A stretch of 64,000 nucleotides of DNA from Pyrobaculum arsenaticum DSM 13514 (GCF_000016385.1 NC_009376.1:1302001-1366000), one strand, 5' to 3'. Counted from the stretch's first letter, positions 42,653 to 51,771 are shown. Notes: generated by a model from the sequence alone, not told the origin. Numbers and translations are program-made.

Positions 42653-43804
42653 CTAGCTATTAAGCGCCCTGTCGAGATCTTCTACTAGATCCTCCACGTC
42701 CTCCAGACCCACCGAGAGCCTCACAAGGTCTTCAGTAATTCCTAGCACTTTCCTATCCTCTTCTGGAATAGGCGAGGCGGCGCTGGCGACGGGGTAAGTT
42801 GCTATGCTCTCAACCCCCCCAAGGCTCGGCCCAGGTATTATAAGTCTCAAAGACTTGAAAAACTTCAGCACGGCGTCCCTACCGCCTTTGATGCGAAAAG
42901 AGACTACGGCGCCGAACTTGTCGCCAAATAGCTTCTTGGCAACCGAGTGGTGCGGGTGGCTGGGCAAACCGGGGTAGAACACCTCAGCCACCTTGCCGTG
43001 CCCCTCGAGAAACTGCGCCACCGCCATTGCGTTCCTGCACTGCTTCTCAAACCTGACAAACAAAGTCTTCACCCCCCTCAGGGTTAGGTAAGCCTCGAAG
43101 GGTTGCATAATGCCGCCGAGCATAGCCCTCCAGACCCACAATTCCTCTAGCAGACTCCGGCTTGACACGACGGCGACACCCCCCACCACGTCGTTGTGAC
43201 CAGCTATGTACTTAGTCGCTGAGTGTACCACAACGTCTGCACCGTATGACAGCGGCGTGGTTAAAATAGGGGTAGCAAAGGTGTTGTCCACCACCACGGA
43301 GGCGCCCAAGTCCTTAGCCGTCTTCACAATCTCGGGGCCGTCAAGCACTCTAAGCATGGGGTTTGTAATAGTTTCAAAAAACACAACATTAGGCCTAGAC
43401 GCCTTCAACATCTCGATGTAGGCCTCGGTGTCTGGATACGCCCTCCTGAGCCTAACACCAAATTTCACAAGTGAACTGAGAAGCCTAAGAGTGGCGCCGT
43501 ACGCCTCCATAGGTACCAAAACAGAGGAGTCTGCCGACAGCAACGAAAAAAACACAGTAGAAAGCGCCGCCATCCCGCTGTTAAAAGCCAGCGCATCTAC
43601 GCCGCCCTCAAGCCTCGCAACTACCTCCTCCAGCGGTCGGAGAGTGGGGTTCTCCTCCCGGCTGTACTTCAAGTCAAACCCACGATCCGACTTCCTAGCC
43701 TCTCCCTCCATTCTAAACAAGGCAGCCAAGTATATCGGCGGCTGTACAGACCCCAACTGGTCAAGATTTCTATACCCCCTAACCGCCACCGTCCCCCTCC
43801 GCAT
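42653..43804 (-). CDS. Cys/Met metabolism PLP-dependent enzyme (cystathionine gamma-synthase/lyase family)
   Basis: 383 residues. PLP lysine is K198 in VHSATKYIAGHNDVVGG; other family motifs are YSREENPTLRPLE, NSGMAALSTV, VVDNTFATP and MLGGIMQPFEAYLTLRG. Members are cystathionine gamma-synthase, beta- or gamma-lyase, or methionine gamma-lyase; sequence does not decide between them. TTTATATA about 20 bases upstream of ATG marks the promoter. It stands alone, so context gives no further clue. Confidence 0.87.
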   Translation of the reverse strand: MRRGTVAVRGYRNLDQLGSVQPPIYLAALFRMEGEARKSDRGFDLKYSREENPTLRPLEEVVARLEGGVDALAFNSGMAALSTVFFSLLSADSSVLVPMEAYGATLRLLSSLVKFGVRLRRAYPDTEAYIEMLKASRPNVVFFETITNPMLRVLDGPEIVKTAKDLGASVVVDNTFATPILTTPLSYGADVVVHSATKYIAGHNDVVGGVAVVSSRSLLEELWVWRAMLGGIMQPFEAYLTLRGVKTLFVRFEKQCRNAMAVAQFLEGHGKVAEVFYPGLPSHPHHSVAKKLFGDKFGAVVSFRIKGGRDAVLKFFKSLRLIIPGPSLGGVESIATYPVASAASPIPEEDRKVLGITEDLVRLSVGLEDVEDLVEDLDRALNS

Positions 43805-43970
43805 TCCTACACCTCTGACTTACCTATATAAATCTTCGCCCAACTATAATAATAGAACATTATATAAATAGCTTCTCAGCATTGCCAATCCTCCACAAAA
43901 CCCACAAATAGGCTAACCAGAGAAGTGGGGTAATGGACTTAGATACGTGAATACGACATTTCAAAAGAAG

Positions 43971-44043
43971 TAGCCCGGCCGGGATTCGAACCCGGGCCAC
44001 GGGGTCCAAAGCCCCGCATCCTTGGCCGCTAGACCACCGGGCT
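43971..44043 (-). tRNA. tRNA-Gln (UUG)
   Basis: The minus strand folds as a cloverleaf: acceptor AGCCCGG/CCGGGCT with discriminator A, anticodon stem CGGGG/CCCCG around loop CTTTGGA (anticodon TTG), and T arm CCGGG-TTCGAAT-CCCGG. 73 nt, no intron, no encoded CCA. Confidence 0.93.
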
Positions 44044-44176
44044 AACCGCCCAATACTCATCTTGAGTTTTTTAAGCTTTTTCCCATCTCTGGCTGTGCAC
44101 CACTTCTCCAAGCCTATAACACAACCCGGCTCCACAGAGCGGCGAAATATTTATATACATGAGCAAGGAGGTATAT

Positions 44177-44395
44177 ATGGAGAGGTGGATCTCGATATCT
44201 GTATCAAATCCCTATATAACTGAACAAGTCTACAGGCGAATCTTAGGAGAATTAAAAGCCATGGGCAAGCCGGTAAAGGCAACTATTGAAGGCAATTCTA
44301 TAAACATCGCAATAACAGAAGACATCAAGGAGGTTGTGTGGAAGGCTGTGAAGACGTCTCCTCTATCTGTTTTTACAAGTATAAATTTTAAATAA
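44177..44395 (+). CDS. Small protein, possibly Pcc1-like KEOPS subunit
   Basis: 72 residues from ATG 44177, chosen because TTTATATA at 44150-44157 then lies 19 bases upstream; the ATG at 44159 is too close to the box. The fold pattern (ISISVSNPYITEQVYRRIL, then KATIEGNSINIAITEDIKEV) resembles the small alpha/beta subunit Pcc1 of the KEOPS tRNA-modification complex. Similarity is only in pattern, so hypothetical protein is the safe label. It is followed after 15 bases by the adenosyltransferase-like gene. Confidence 0.5.
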   Translation: MERWISISVSNPYITEQVYRRILGELKAMGKPVKATIEGNSINIAITEDIKEVVWKAVKTSPLSVFTSINFK

Positions 44396-44410
44396 GGCGT
44401 AGCTAGATAT

Positions 44411-44983
44411 GTGCCAACTTTAGCTAAGCCCTGCGTTGTTACAGGTTCTTGCCCAGGCGATTTAGGCGATACCGAGGTCTTGTGGAAAGGGCGCCAGATG
44501 TGCGTGTCGAAGGCGTCAGGCATAATCAAGGTCTTCGGCGCCTTGGAAGCCGCATTAGGCCATATAAACCAAGCAGTGGTCACCTGCGAAAAACAGGCAA
44601 AATGTCTAAAAAGGGCGTACTGGGCCTTGTTCAACCTAGGCCTCTACCTCTCCACTGGCGAAGACTACTACTACGGACAGAGTATATACATACTAAAGAA
44701 AGCGCTTAAATGCACCTTACCCATGCTTCCGGACTCGCCACTCGGCTGGCTCTACTGCGCGGATCTGTGTTGCGCGACTATAAACACGGCCCGGGTATGG
44801 GTCCGCTGGGTAGAGAGACGCGTCGCCGCGCTGGAGGAGGGAAAGGAGGCCATCCTAATCCTTAACCACCTAGGTAATATACTGTTCGAATTAATGAGAA
44901 CCACACACCACTCCGTGAAAACTCGGCGCGGCCTGGTGACAGTTAAACCCAGAGAAGAGGAAACAGCACCGGCGTGGTTGTAA
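44411..44983 (+). CDS. Divergent PduO-type cobalamin adenosyltransferase-like protein
   Basis: 190 residues from GTG 44411. The order of features matches PduO-type ATP:cob(I)alamin adenosyltransferase: GDLGDTEVLWKGRQMCVSK (family GDxGxTxLLxGxRVxK), KVFGALEAALGHINQ (family GTLDELNAALG), and a late helix pair TARVWVRWVERRVAAL and LILNHLGNILFELMRTTH. Several usually conserved residues differ, for example the Asp-Glu of DELN and one Arg of CRRAER, so activity is uncertain. It ends four bases from tRNA-Ala on the other strand. Confidence 0.5.
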   Translation: MPTLAKPCVVTGSCPGDLGDTEVLWKGRQMCVSKASGIIKVFGALEAALGHINQAVVTCEKQAKCLKRAYWALFNLGLYLSTGEDYYYGQSIYILKKALKCTLPMLPDSPLGWLYCADLCCATINTARVWVRWVERRVAALEEGKEAILILNHLGNILFELMRTTHHSVKTRRGLVTVKPREEETAPAWL

Positions 44984-44987
44984 TAAG

Positions 44988-45059
44988 TGGACCGGCCGGG
45001 ATTCGAACCCGGGATCACCCGCGTGCAAGGCGGGCATCCTTCCGCTAGACTACCGGCCC
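44988..45059 (-). tRNA. tRNA-Ala (UGC)
   Basis: The minus strand gives acceptor GGGCCGG/CCGGTCC with the G3:U70 pair diagnostic of alanine tRNA, discriminator A, anticodon stem CCCGC/GCGGG around loop CTTGCAC (anticodon TGC), and T arm CCGGG-TTCGAAT-CCCGG. 72 nt, no intron. Confidence 0.93.
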
Positions 45060-45285
45060 CGCTTTACCCATGTAGGGATTTTTTAAGTTTTCTGCTAAAT
45101 AGAGGAGCCCGACATACAGGATAGACGCCCAGTAGTATTTTTAGGATGTGATTATTATTTTCGTGTTTCAAATCTTGAAAATTATAATGTGTCAACTAGT
45201 TTTTTAATTTCGATAATGTGTCAAATTAAAAATTATTTATAATGAATAAAAAAAATTTATTAATCTCGTTTAAACCTGGCAAGCC
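45060..45285 (+). promoter_or_regulatory. AT-rich upstream region with 12-bp direct repeats
   Basis: ATAATGTGTCAA occurs at 45184-45195 and 45213-45224, 29 bp apart, upstream of the CBS-domain and UspA genes. The spacing is close to three helical turns, so the copies would face the same side of the DNA, as for a regulator operator. No gene is seen in this stretch. Confidence 0.5.
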
Positions 45286-45714
45286 ATGAAAGCAGAAGTG
45301 GTAGCACGCAAACCGCCAATAACCGCTACGCCTGACGCTAGGATTAAAGACATTGCTAAAATTATGGCAGAGAGAAAAATTGGACTTGTTGTAATAGTAG
45401 ACAAAAACCAACCCGACTACGCCGTAGGTGTAGTTTCCGAAAAAGATATTGTAAAAGCCGTGGCCAACAACCTAGACTTGAACAGGCCCGTGAAGGAAAT
45501 TATGACCTCACCTGTCATAACAGTAGAGGGGAGCGAGCCTGTTTGGACTGTTGCAAGAATTATGCGCCAGCACAATATCAGACACGTAGTTGTGACACGC
45601 GGCGGTAAGCTCTACGGCGTTATTTCAATAAGAGACCTCGTAGGAGAGGAGTCTGTGTTGCGGAGTTTGGTCGAGTACGGCGAACCAGAGGAGCATAGGC
45701 CATCTGCTGATTAA
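45286..45714 (+). CDS. CBS-domain pair protein
   Basis: 142 residues comprising two CBS motifs (a Bateman module): ITATPDARIKDIAKIMAERK with AVGVVSEKDIVKAV, and MTSPVITVEGSEPVWTVARI with LYGVISIRDLVGEE. Such proteins bind adenosine nucleotides and act as energy or ionic sensors. AT-rich upstream DNA carries two 12-bp direct repeats. A UspA gene follows 28 bases later with its own TATA box, suggesting a shared stress context. Confidence 0.88.
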   Translation: MKAEVVARKPPITATPDARIKDIAKIMAERKIGLVVIVDKNQPDYAVGVVSEKDIVKAVANNLDLNRPVKEIMTSPVITVEGSEPVWTVARIMRQHNIRHVVVTRGGKLYGVISIRDLVGEESVLRSLVEYGEPEEHRPSAD

Positions 45715-45742
45715 ACATATAAACAACAAAGTTTTTTTATTT

Positions 45743-46156
45743 ATGGAAAAAATTGTTGTAGGTTATGATGGATCACCCCAGGCAAAACGCGCTTTAGAAA
45801 AAGCTAAATCAATAAGCGAAAAGTTTGGGTCCAAAATCTATGTTGTTCACGTAATAGACACAGCAGTCCTCAGCCTATCCGACATGTTCGCCTCGCCCAC
45901 TGTGTTAGTAAGTCTCAGGGAGAAAGCCGAGCAGCTAATTCAAGAAGCACTCTCCATTGCCGGCCCGGGGGCGGAGGGGAAGATCCTAGAGGGGGATCCC
46001 GCTCACGAGATTGTGAAATTCGCCAAGGATGTGGGAGCTTCGCTGATAGTAGTAGGAGCCAGGGGCCTTTCAACAATTAGGCGCATTCTTATGGGGAGTG
46101 TCTCTTCAAGAGTTGTCCAGGAGTCGCCCGTAGACGTCCTTATAGTAAAGAGCTGA
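45743..46156 (+). CDS. Universal stress protein, UspA family
   Basis: 137 residues. The family pattern is complete: KIVVGYDGSPQAKRALEKA at the N-terminus, YVVHVID, LEGDPAHEIVKFAKD, and the ATP-binding signature GARGLSTIRRILMGSVSSRV (G-2x-G-9x-G-S type). It likely binds ATP. CATATAAA lies 19 bases before ATG. It ends exactly where the convergent MFS gene ends. Confidence 0.92.
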   Translation: MEKIVVGYDGSPQAKRALEKAKSISEKFGSKIYVVHVIDTAVLSLSDMFASPTVLVSLREKAEQLIQEALSIAGPGAEGKILEGDPAHEIVKFAKDVGASLIVVGARGLSTIRRILMGSVSSRVVQESPVDVLIVKS

Positions 46157-47353
46157 TCACAACCCTCTTAGCACCGTCTTTACCAGCGGCGCAGCCCACA
46201 GCGCTATTAAAAAGCCCGAAACGGCAAAGGAGAGACGGGGAGAGACCGAGTAGACGTAGCCGACTATCACTCCGCCAAGTATTGAGCCTATATATTCAAG
46301 AGCCAGGGTCAGGCCCATTACTCTTCCCCTATTCTCAGGCGTTATGTAGTCGCCGACAATTGCTCTTCGTATTGACATGGCCACCTCTGCACCTATGCCG
46401 AGAATTATGGCTGCTGTAGTCAATGCGACTGCGCTAGCCCAGGCGCTTACAAGAAAGTAGCCTACTGCTATTAACAAGAGCCCTGAGAAAAGAGCCGTGG
46501 TCCTGGGGGCCTTGTCTATGACAGGCGTCAGCACAAGGCCGAATACGATGCCTACGGCAGTTGCGGCGCTCTGTATAATACCCCATGCGGTGTTGTCAAC
46601 GCCTACTGCCGTGGTGGCGTACAACACGCCAAATGTCTGCATCGCCACAGAGGAGAAGGACTGCACAGCTCCGAGAAGAGTCACATAAAGCACAAACCTC
46701 GGCATCCCATTCAGACCGCGCCAGAACATATAGGCGCCGAGAATTTCCCTGACCAACTGCTCTCTCGGAACCGGCTTCACGGAAATAGTCTCTTGAAGCG
46801 CCTTCATACGCAACACAGCTACTGTGACCGAGATTATCCCAGATATTATGAAAGATAGGCGCATCCCCCAGAGACCAAAGTGGTCTAGGAGGTAGCCCCC
46901 AACTGGCGGCAGAATAAGCCACGGCACTTGTGGCAGAACAGAAGTGAGCATCATGCCAGCCCCCCTCTTCTCAGGCGGGAGAGAGTCGAGCAGTATTGCG
47001 GTAAGAGCCGGTTGGTAGAAGTGGAGAGCCCAGTCCACCACGTAGACCACGGCGAACTGTCTCCAGTCTGTCACCACGGCGTATAGGAACTGCACTACCG
47101 CTATCCCCCAAGTGCCCACAATGATCGACCTCTTCCTCCCAATCACGTCTGTGAGAACACCGCCTGGCAGGATTGTAAGCATTACGGCTAAGGAGCTAAG
47201 CGCCCTGACAACCCCTATCTCAACCTCCGAGGCGCCGAGTAGTTGTAGATACTTGGAGAGGTAAGGCGTTGTCAACGACCCTGATATGGCAAATAGGAAC
47301 CACGAGACGATCATCGCGCCGACATTGCCCCCGAGCCACGCGGAGATACCCAC
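46157..47353 (-). CDS. Major facilitator superfamily transporter
   Basis: 398 residues with about 12 hydrophobic helices. The cytoplasmic loop between helices 2 and 3 carries the MFS signature GGVLTDVIGRKRSIIVG (G-x-x-x-D-x-x-G-R-K/R), and the second half has VLTPVIDKAPRTTAL. Substrate cannot be inferred. GTG 47353 is set by TTTATAAA 22 bases upstream. Its promoter region is shared with the divergent gene at 47428. Confidence 0.85.
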   Translation of the reverse strand: MGISAWLGGNVGAMIVSWFLFAISGSLTTPYLSKYLQLLGASEVEIGVVRALSSLAVMLTILPGGVLTDVIGRKRSIIVGTWGIAVVQFLYAVVTDWRQFAVVYVVDWALHFYQPALTAILLDSLPPEKRGAGMMLTSVLPQVPWLILPPVGGYLLDHFGLWGMRLSFIISGIISVTVAVLRMKALQETISVKPVPREQLVREILGAYMFWRGLNGMPRFVLYVTLLGAVQSFSSVAMQTFGVLYATTAVGVDNTAWGIIQSAATAVGIVFGLVLTPVIDKAPRTTALFSGLLLIAVGYFLVSAWASAVALTTAAIILGIGAEVAMSIRRAIVGDYITPENRGRVMGLTLALEYIGSILGGVIVGYVYSVSPRLSFAVSGFLIALWAAPLVKTVLRGL

Positions 47354-47427
47354 GTTGCCGCGCCGTGAATGCCTCTTTATAAATTTATACCTACAAAAAT
47401 TTAAAAGGGGCAGATAACCCCAAAGCG

Positions 47428-48078
47428 ATGAACAATTGGGTTATCTTCGCCGTAGCACTACTCGCAACCGCCGGCCTCCTCCTCGGCACAGTGGCCGCGG
47501 GGGTTTACTCCAAAGAACCTATACACAAGCCCTACTGGGACAAACCCGAAATGAGGCAGGTCATTTTATCCAACGCCTCTACAATAGGCGTAAAGGCCTC
47601 TGAGGGCAATCTCGGCGTAGTGATAATAGGATACCGCGACATGATAAACGCCACAAACAGGCCGGAGCTCTTGACGGTGCTGAGAGAGGTAATAACCGCC
47701 GCCCGGGGCTACACAGTTTACCTAGCGCCGTGGGCTGACGACAACGCCAGCAAGGCATACCTCACGTTGCTATACCAAGGGGCTCTTTCTATAAGTGACT
47801 ATCTGCGAGGCGTACTTCGAAACGGCACCACTGTGACGCAACGGGTCGACCTCGCCAAGAACTTGGCCCGCACCATAGCGGCAACATACGGCATATATGC
47901 AGGAACCAGGGATGCCCCGGCGCCTCCAATCTACGTGGCCATATTCCGCAACGACACACCGTACGTAGTATATGAGCCCTTCACCCTAGGCCGCGACCGC
48001 ACGTACACAGACTGGCTACAATGGGTAATCACTGCCCTGGAGAACTTGAAACAGGGACAGGGCAGAGTGACGCCTTAG
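47428..48078 (+). CDS. Secreted or membrane-anchored hypothetical protein
   Basis: 216 residues with an N-terminal signal anchor (VIFAVALLATAGLLLGTVAA) and a soluble outer domain containing a few N-glycosylation sites (NATNRPE, NGTTV). No family recognised. ATTTAAAA lies about 21 bases before ATG. Its last codons overlap the end of the convergent TauE-like gene once that gene's frameshift is allowed for. Confidence 0.6.
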   Translation: MNNWVIFAVALLATAGLLLGTVAAGVYSKEPIHKPYWDKPEMRQVILSNASTIGVKASEGNLGVVIIGYRDMINATNRPELLTVLREVITAARGYTVYLAPWADDNASKAYLTLLYQGALSISDYLRGVLRNGTTVTQRVDLAKNLARTIAATYGIYAGTRDAPAPPIYVAIFRNDTPYVVYEPFTLGRDRTYTDWLQWVITALENLKQGQGRVTP

Positions 48079-48796
48079 CCACTGATAGAGACCCAAAGAT
48101 AGTAGACGCCTACGGCGAACACGTAGCTGGTAAACAGCTTCCTAACAGAGCTTGATTTGAGCTTAGGCATAATATACCTACTAGATAGGTAAGAGCCAAG
48201 AAAGCTCCCAACGGCGATGGAAACCGCCAGTGTTAAATTCAGCGCCCCAGCCACGCGTAGGTGGCCGTAGAGGCCAAAGCCGTTGGCAGTATGATACCCA
48301 TGCTCATCGCCGCCGCCAGCTTAGGATCCAGCCCAGCCACTAAAACAAGTGCGGGGACAAACACCGTGCCTCCTCCCACGCCAAAGAGAGAGGAGACGAA
48401 CCCGCCTAAAAGGACCAAGGCGTAGCCCAGCGCCGGAGCGGGCTTTTTAGGCCTTATTTCGAGTAGCATAACAATCCCTACCACGATTAGATATATGCGG
48501 TATAGCAGTTTAACCCAAGGACCTGAATACTTCAACGAGAGGAAGGCGCTCACTATGGCGGCCAGAGCTGACATTACCATATATTTAGATAGGAGACTAA
48601 AATCTACACTCCTCCTGTAGTTGTACACAGAGGTCATCGCGGTTATCACAATTGAAAAAAGGCTGGCAGCCGCCGCTTCTTGAAAAGCTACGCCCGAAAT
48701 GTTGAGCATAGGCACGATGATCACGCCACCGCCGACGCCTATTAAGGGGCCCAACACGCCGCCAATAAAACCCGCCAGCAATGCTACCCAATACAT
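48075..48796 (-). pseudogene. TauE/SafE-family permease, single frameshift
   Basis: From ATG 48796 the protein shows the TauE/SafE plan: LIGVGGGVIIVPML in the first half and SSLFGVGGGTVFVPAL in the second, with 5-6 helices. It stops at 48239 after YAWLGR. One base is missing in the run of four G near 48243-48250; restoring it continues with LNLTLAVSIAVGSFLGSYLS and ends at 48075, exactly at the convergent neighbour's stop. The family exports or imports sulfite, sulfonate or similar anions. Either a real recent mutation or a homopolymer sequencing error. Confidence 0.75.
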
Positions 48797-48902
48797 AAAA
48801 CCACCACACACCAACCTATATAAGTGATGAAACCACGATAGCCCGAAAATTGAGGAAACTCGCATGGGCTGAAAAGTTATATACACAGGATCAACTTGAC
48901 AT

Positions 48903-49079
48903 ATGGCTCGCAGAAAGAAATACGAAGGGCTAAACCCCTTCGTGGCTGCAGGCCTTATCAAATTCAGCGAAGAAGGCGAAATGGAGAGAATCAAACTAAG
49001 TCCAAAGGCCGCAATAGCTGTATCTGCGGCAATAATAGCCGCGCTAATAATAATTAACCTCCTACTCCCGCCTCTTTAG
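48903..49079 (+). CDS. Preprotein translocase subunit Sec61-beta (SecG-type)
   Basis: 58 residues: a basic cytoplasmic N-terminus (MARRKKYEGLNPFVAAGLIK), an acidic stretch, then one membrane helix (AIAVSAAIIAALIIINLLL). This is the standard layout and sequence style of archaeal Sec61-beta, the small third subunit of the SecYEG translocon. TTATATA lies about 21 bases before ATG. The gene is short and easily missed. Confidence 0.88.
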   Translation: MARRKKYEGLNPFVAAGLIKFSEEGEMERIKLSPKAAIAVSAAIIAALIIINLLLPPL

Positions 49080-49183
49080 GCTCCCCCCAGCACCTCTACT
49101 AGACATACATCAAGTGGCTAAGCCACAAAGTCAACCCCCAGTAGTCCTGGAAACTTTATAACCCCACTTATCTAAAACACCTA

Positions 49184-49268
49184 GCGGGGGTGCCCGAGCC
49201 AGGTCAAAGGGGCAGGGTTTAGGTCCCTGTGGCGTAGGCCTGCGTGGGTTCAAATCCCACCCCCCGCA
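49184..49268 (+). tRNA. tRNA-Leu (UAG)
   Basis: Class II tRNA of 85 nt: acceptor GCGGGGG/CCCCCGC with discriminator A, anticodon stem CAGGG/CCCTG around loop TTTAGGT (anticodon TAG), a long variable arm (TGGCGTAGGCCTGC) and a T arm with GTTCAAAT. A TTATAA box at 49156-49161 lies 22 bases upstream. No intron. Confidence 0.93.
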
Positions 49269-49372
49269 TCACCTTTCTATACGTCACGTGGAAAACGTCT
49301 GCCCTCTACCTCTGATCTTGTTTATTCAACTAATCTGAGTCAAAATATTTTAAGTAGCTCATTTAAAAGACT

Positions 49373-50983
49373 ATGAACAGAACTGTTTTAGTAGGTGTGC
49401 TGGTGGTTGTAATACTAGCAGTGTTGGCTGCTATTTTGTTCACCTCTCAGCCGCCTCCGCAGACGCCTACCCCAACCCCACCTGCCACATCTTCACCAAC
49501 CACGCCTCAAACCACCACGACCCCCGCTGAGATTACTCTCACCATAGGCGTTACAGATAAGGTGACCGACTTAGACCCGGCGAATGCCTACGACTTCTTC
49601 ACGTGGGAGGTCTTGTACAACACAATGGCAGGCCTCGTACGGTATAAACCGGGGACTACGGAGATCGAGCCCGACCTTGCGGTGAGTTGGACCACGTCGG
49701 AGGGGGGCAGGGTTTGGACATTTAAGCTGAGACCTGGCTTGAAATTCTGCGACGGCACCCCGCTTACGGCGCAAGACGTCAAGAGATCAATTGAACGCGC
49801 CATGAAGATAAACGGCGACCCCGCGTGGTTAGTGACCGATTTTGTTGAGAAGGTCGAAGCGCCAGACGACGCCACTGTTGTTTTCTACCTTAAAAAGCCC
49901 GTGTCGTATTTCTTAGCCCTCGTAGCGACCCCGCCATATTTCCCAGTCCATCCAAAATACGCACCTGACAAGGTAGACTCTGACCAGACAGCCGGTGGGG
50001 CGGGTCCCTACTGTATAAAGAATTTTGTCAGAGACCAGCAGATCGTGCTTGAGGCTAACCCCTACTACTACGGAGGCAAGCCCCAAGTCTCCAAGGTGGT
50101 GATTAGGTTTTACAAAGACGCCACGACGCTGAGACTCGCCCTAGAGAGGGGCGAAATAGATCTGGCTTGGAGAACGCTTAATCCGCCCGACTTGGAAGCC
50201 CTAAAAGCCTCCGGCAAGTACAAAGTTGTCGAAGTTCCCGGCTCTTTCATTAGATACATCGTCCTCAACCTGAACATGCCAGAGCTAAAAGACGTGAACG
50301 TCAGGCGCGCCCTTGCCGCGGCGGTTTGTAGAAAAGATATCGCAACCGTGGTTTTCCACGGAACTGTAACGCCGCTGTTTACGCTCGTGCCTGAGGGAAT
50401 GTGGTCTTCCTACCCCGCTTTTAAGGAGAAATACGGCGACTGCAACACCGACCTTGCTAAACAACTCCTGCAACAAGCCGGCTTCAGCCCCAGCAAGAAG
50501 CTCAATATCGAGCTGTGGTACACGCCTACGCATTACGGCGACACCGAGAAGGACCTAGCTGCCATGTTGAAAGATCAGTGGGAGGCCACAGGCATAATCT
50601 CGGTTAGCGTAAAGTCTGCGGAGTGGGCCACATACGTACAGCAGCTCAGAAGCGGGGCGATGATGGTGTCGTTGCTAGGCTGGTACCCCGACTACATAGA
50701 CCCAGACGACTACACCACGCCGTTTTTAAGAAGCGGGTCTAATAAATGGCTTGGCAACGGGTACAGCAATCCAACAATGGACGATATTTTAGACAAAGCC
50801 GCCCTCGAGCTTGACCAGACTAAGAGGGCTCAGCTGTACAAAGAAGCTCAGCTACTCTTAGCCGACGACGTGCCTATAATCCCGCTGATACAAGGCAAGC
50901 TGTTTATAGTCACAAAGCCGAATATACAAGTGGTAGTAGACCCCACGATGATACTTAGATACTGGGCCATAAGGGTTTCTTAA
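49373..50983 (+). CDS. ABC transporter peptide/oligosaccharide-binding protein (SBP_bac_5 family)
   Basis: 536 residues. An N-terminal anchor (VLVGVLVVVILAVLAAILF) is followed by a Pro/Thr/Ser linker (residues ~26-50) typical of archaeal surface-tethered binding proteins. Then comes the family-5 domain: DPANAYDFFTWEVLYNTMAG, TSEGGRVWTFKLRPGLKFCDG, VNVRRALAAAVCRKDI, LGWYPDYIDPDDY. It captures peptides or sugars for the DppB/DppC-like permeases encoded convergently just downstream. Promoter-like ATTTTAAG lies 18 bases before ATG. Confidence 0.9.
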   Translation: MNRTVLVGVLVVVILAVLAAILFTSQPPPQTPTPTPPATSSPTTPQTTTTPAEITLTIGVTDKVTDLDPANAYDFFTWEVLYNTMAGLVRYKPGTTEIEPDLAVSWTTSEGGRVWTFKLRPGLKFCDGTPLTAQDVKRSIERAMKINGDPAWLVTDFVEKVEAPDDATVVFYLKKPVSYFLALVATPPYFPVHPKYAPDKVDSDQTAGGAGPYCIKNFVRDQQIVLEANPYYYGGKPQVSKVVIRFYKDATTLRLALERGEIDLAWRTLNPPDLEALKASGKYKVVEVPGSFIRYIVLNLNMPELKDVNVRRALAAAVCRKDIATVVFHGTVTPLFTLVPEGMWSSYPAFKEKYGDCNTDLAKQLLQQAGFSPSKKLNIELWYTPTHYGDTEKDLAAMLKDQWEATGIISVSVKSAEWATYVQQLRSGAMMVSLLGWYPDYIDPDDYTTPFLRSGSNKWLGNGYSNPTMDDILDKAALELDQTKRAQLYKEAQLLLADDVPIIPLIQGKLFIVTKPNIQVVVDPTMILRYWAIRVS

Positions 50984-51771
50984 TCCCCTCTTTTTCCTAT
51001 CCTCTCCCCAAGAGCCTCTCCGAGCAGGGAGAAGCCCAGGGCAGTTAGTACTATGAAAAACCCTGGCGCCAACAGCCACCAGTAGCCGTTTATTATGTAG
51101 GAGCGGGCGCTCGACAAGTCGAGGCCCCAATCGGGCGTAGTCGGAGTTACCGTATACCCGAAGAAGGCGAGGGCCGACTCGGTGAGCGCCGCATCCGCGA
51201 TGTTTATCGTCGCCACGACCACCAGCGAGGGTACGAGGTTGGGGAGTATGTGCCTAAATATAATTCTCCTCCGCGGCATTCCCAGAGAAACTGCCGCCTC
51301 TACGAATAGGCTGGACTTCACCACCAGCGTCTCGTTACGAGCCATCCTGAAGTAGGTGGGGATGTAAACTACGCCTATTGCTAGCGCCGCGTTGAGCGGG
51401 CTGGGGCCCAGCACGCTGGCTATGGCGATGGCCAATATGAGGCTGGGGAAGGCGTACATGCTGTCCATGACCATGTTGAGGACCTTGTCAAGTTTCCTGC
51501 CGATGTATCCCGAGATCATCCCAAGAGAGAAGCCGATTGACGCCGAGAGGAGTGTGGCCAGAAGAGAGATGCCTATGATTACCTGGCCGCCGTAGAGGAG
51601 CCTGCTCCAGACGTCGCGGCCTAGGTTGTCTGTCCCAAGGAGGTACTGGGCGCTCGGCGGCGACAGCGGAGGGCCTGCCCTTTTCGTGGGGTCGTACGGC
51701 GCTATTAGGGGGGCCAGCAAAGATAGCAACACCACGACGGCGACGATCGCCGTTCCTACCTTCAGCATCAT
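50980..51771 (-). CDS. ABC transporter permease, DppC/OppC type
   Basis: 263 residues with six hydrophobic segments. The start resembles DppC (RAGPPLSPPSAQYLLGTDNLG, RDVWSRLLYGG), and the EAA loop (EAAVSLGMPRRRIIFRHILP) contacts the ATPase. The start overlaps the end of the DppB-like gene by 4 bases, and the 3' end overlaps the binding-protein gene by 4 bases, convergently. The ATPase subunits are not in this stretch. Confidence 0.9.
   Translation of the reverse strand: MMLKVGTAIVAVVVLLSLLAPLIAPYDPTKRAGPPLSPPSAQYLLGTDNLGRDVWSRLLYGGQVIIGISLLATLLSASIGFSLGMISGYIGRKLDKVLNMVMDSMYAFPSLILAIAIASVLGPSPLNAALAIGVVYIPTYFRMARNETLVVKSSLFVEAAVSLGMPRRRIIFRHILPNLVPSLVVVATINIADAALTESALAFFGYTVTPTTPDWGLDLSSARSYIINGYWWLLAPGFFIVLTALGFSLLGEALGERIGKRGD

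Noticed and set aside
43860..44135. Minus-strand open frame over tRNA-Gln
   Set aside because: It spans the tRNA gene and has no coding character outside it.
43971..49268. tRNA genes as attachment sites of the accessory element
   Set aside because: The three tRNAs lie outside the element and I see no repeated tRNA 3' fragment at 2.0-2.3 or 37.1-37.3 kb; no integrase gene was recognised either.
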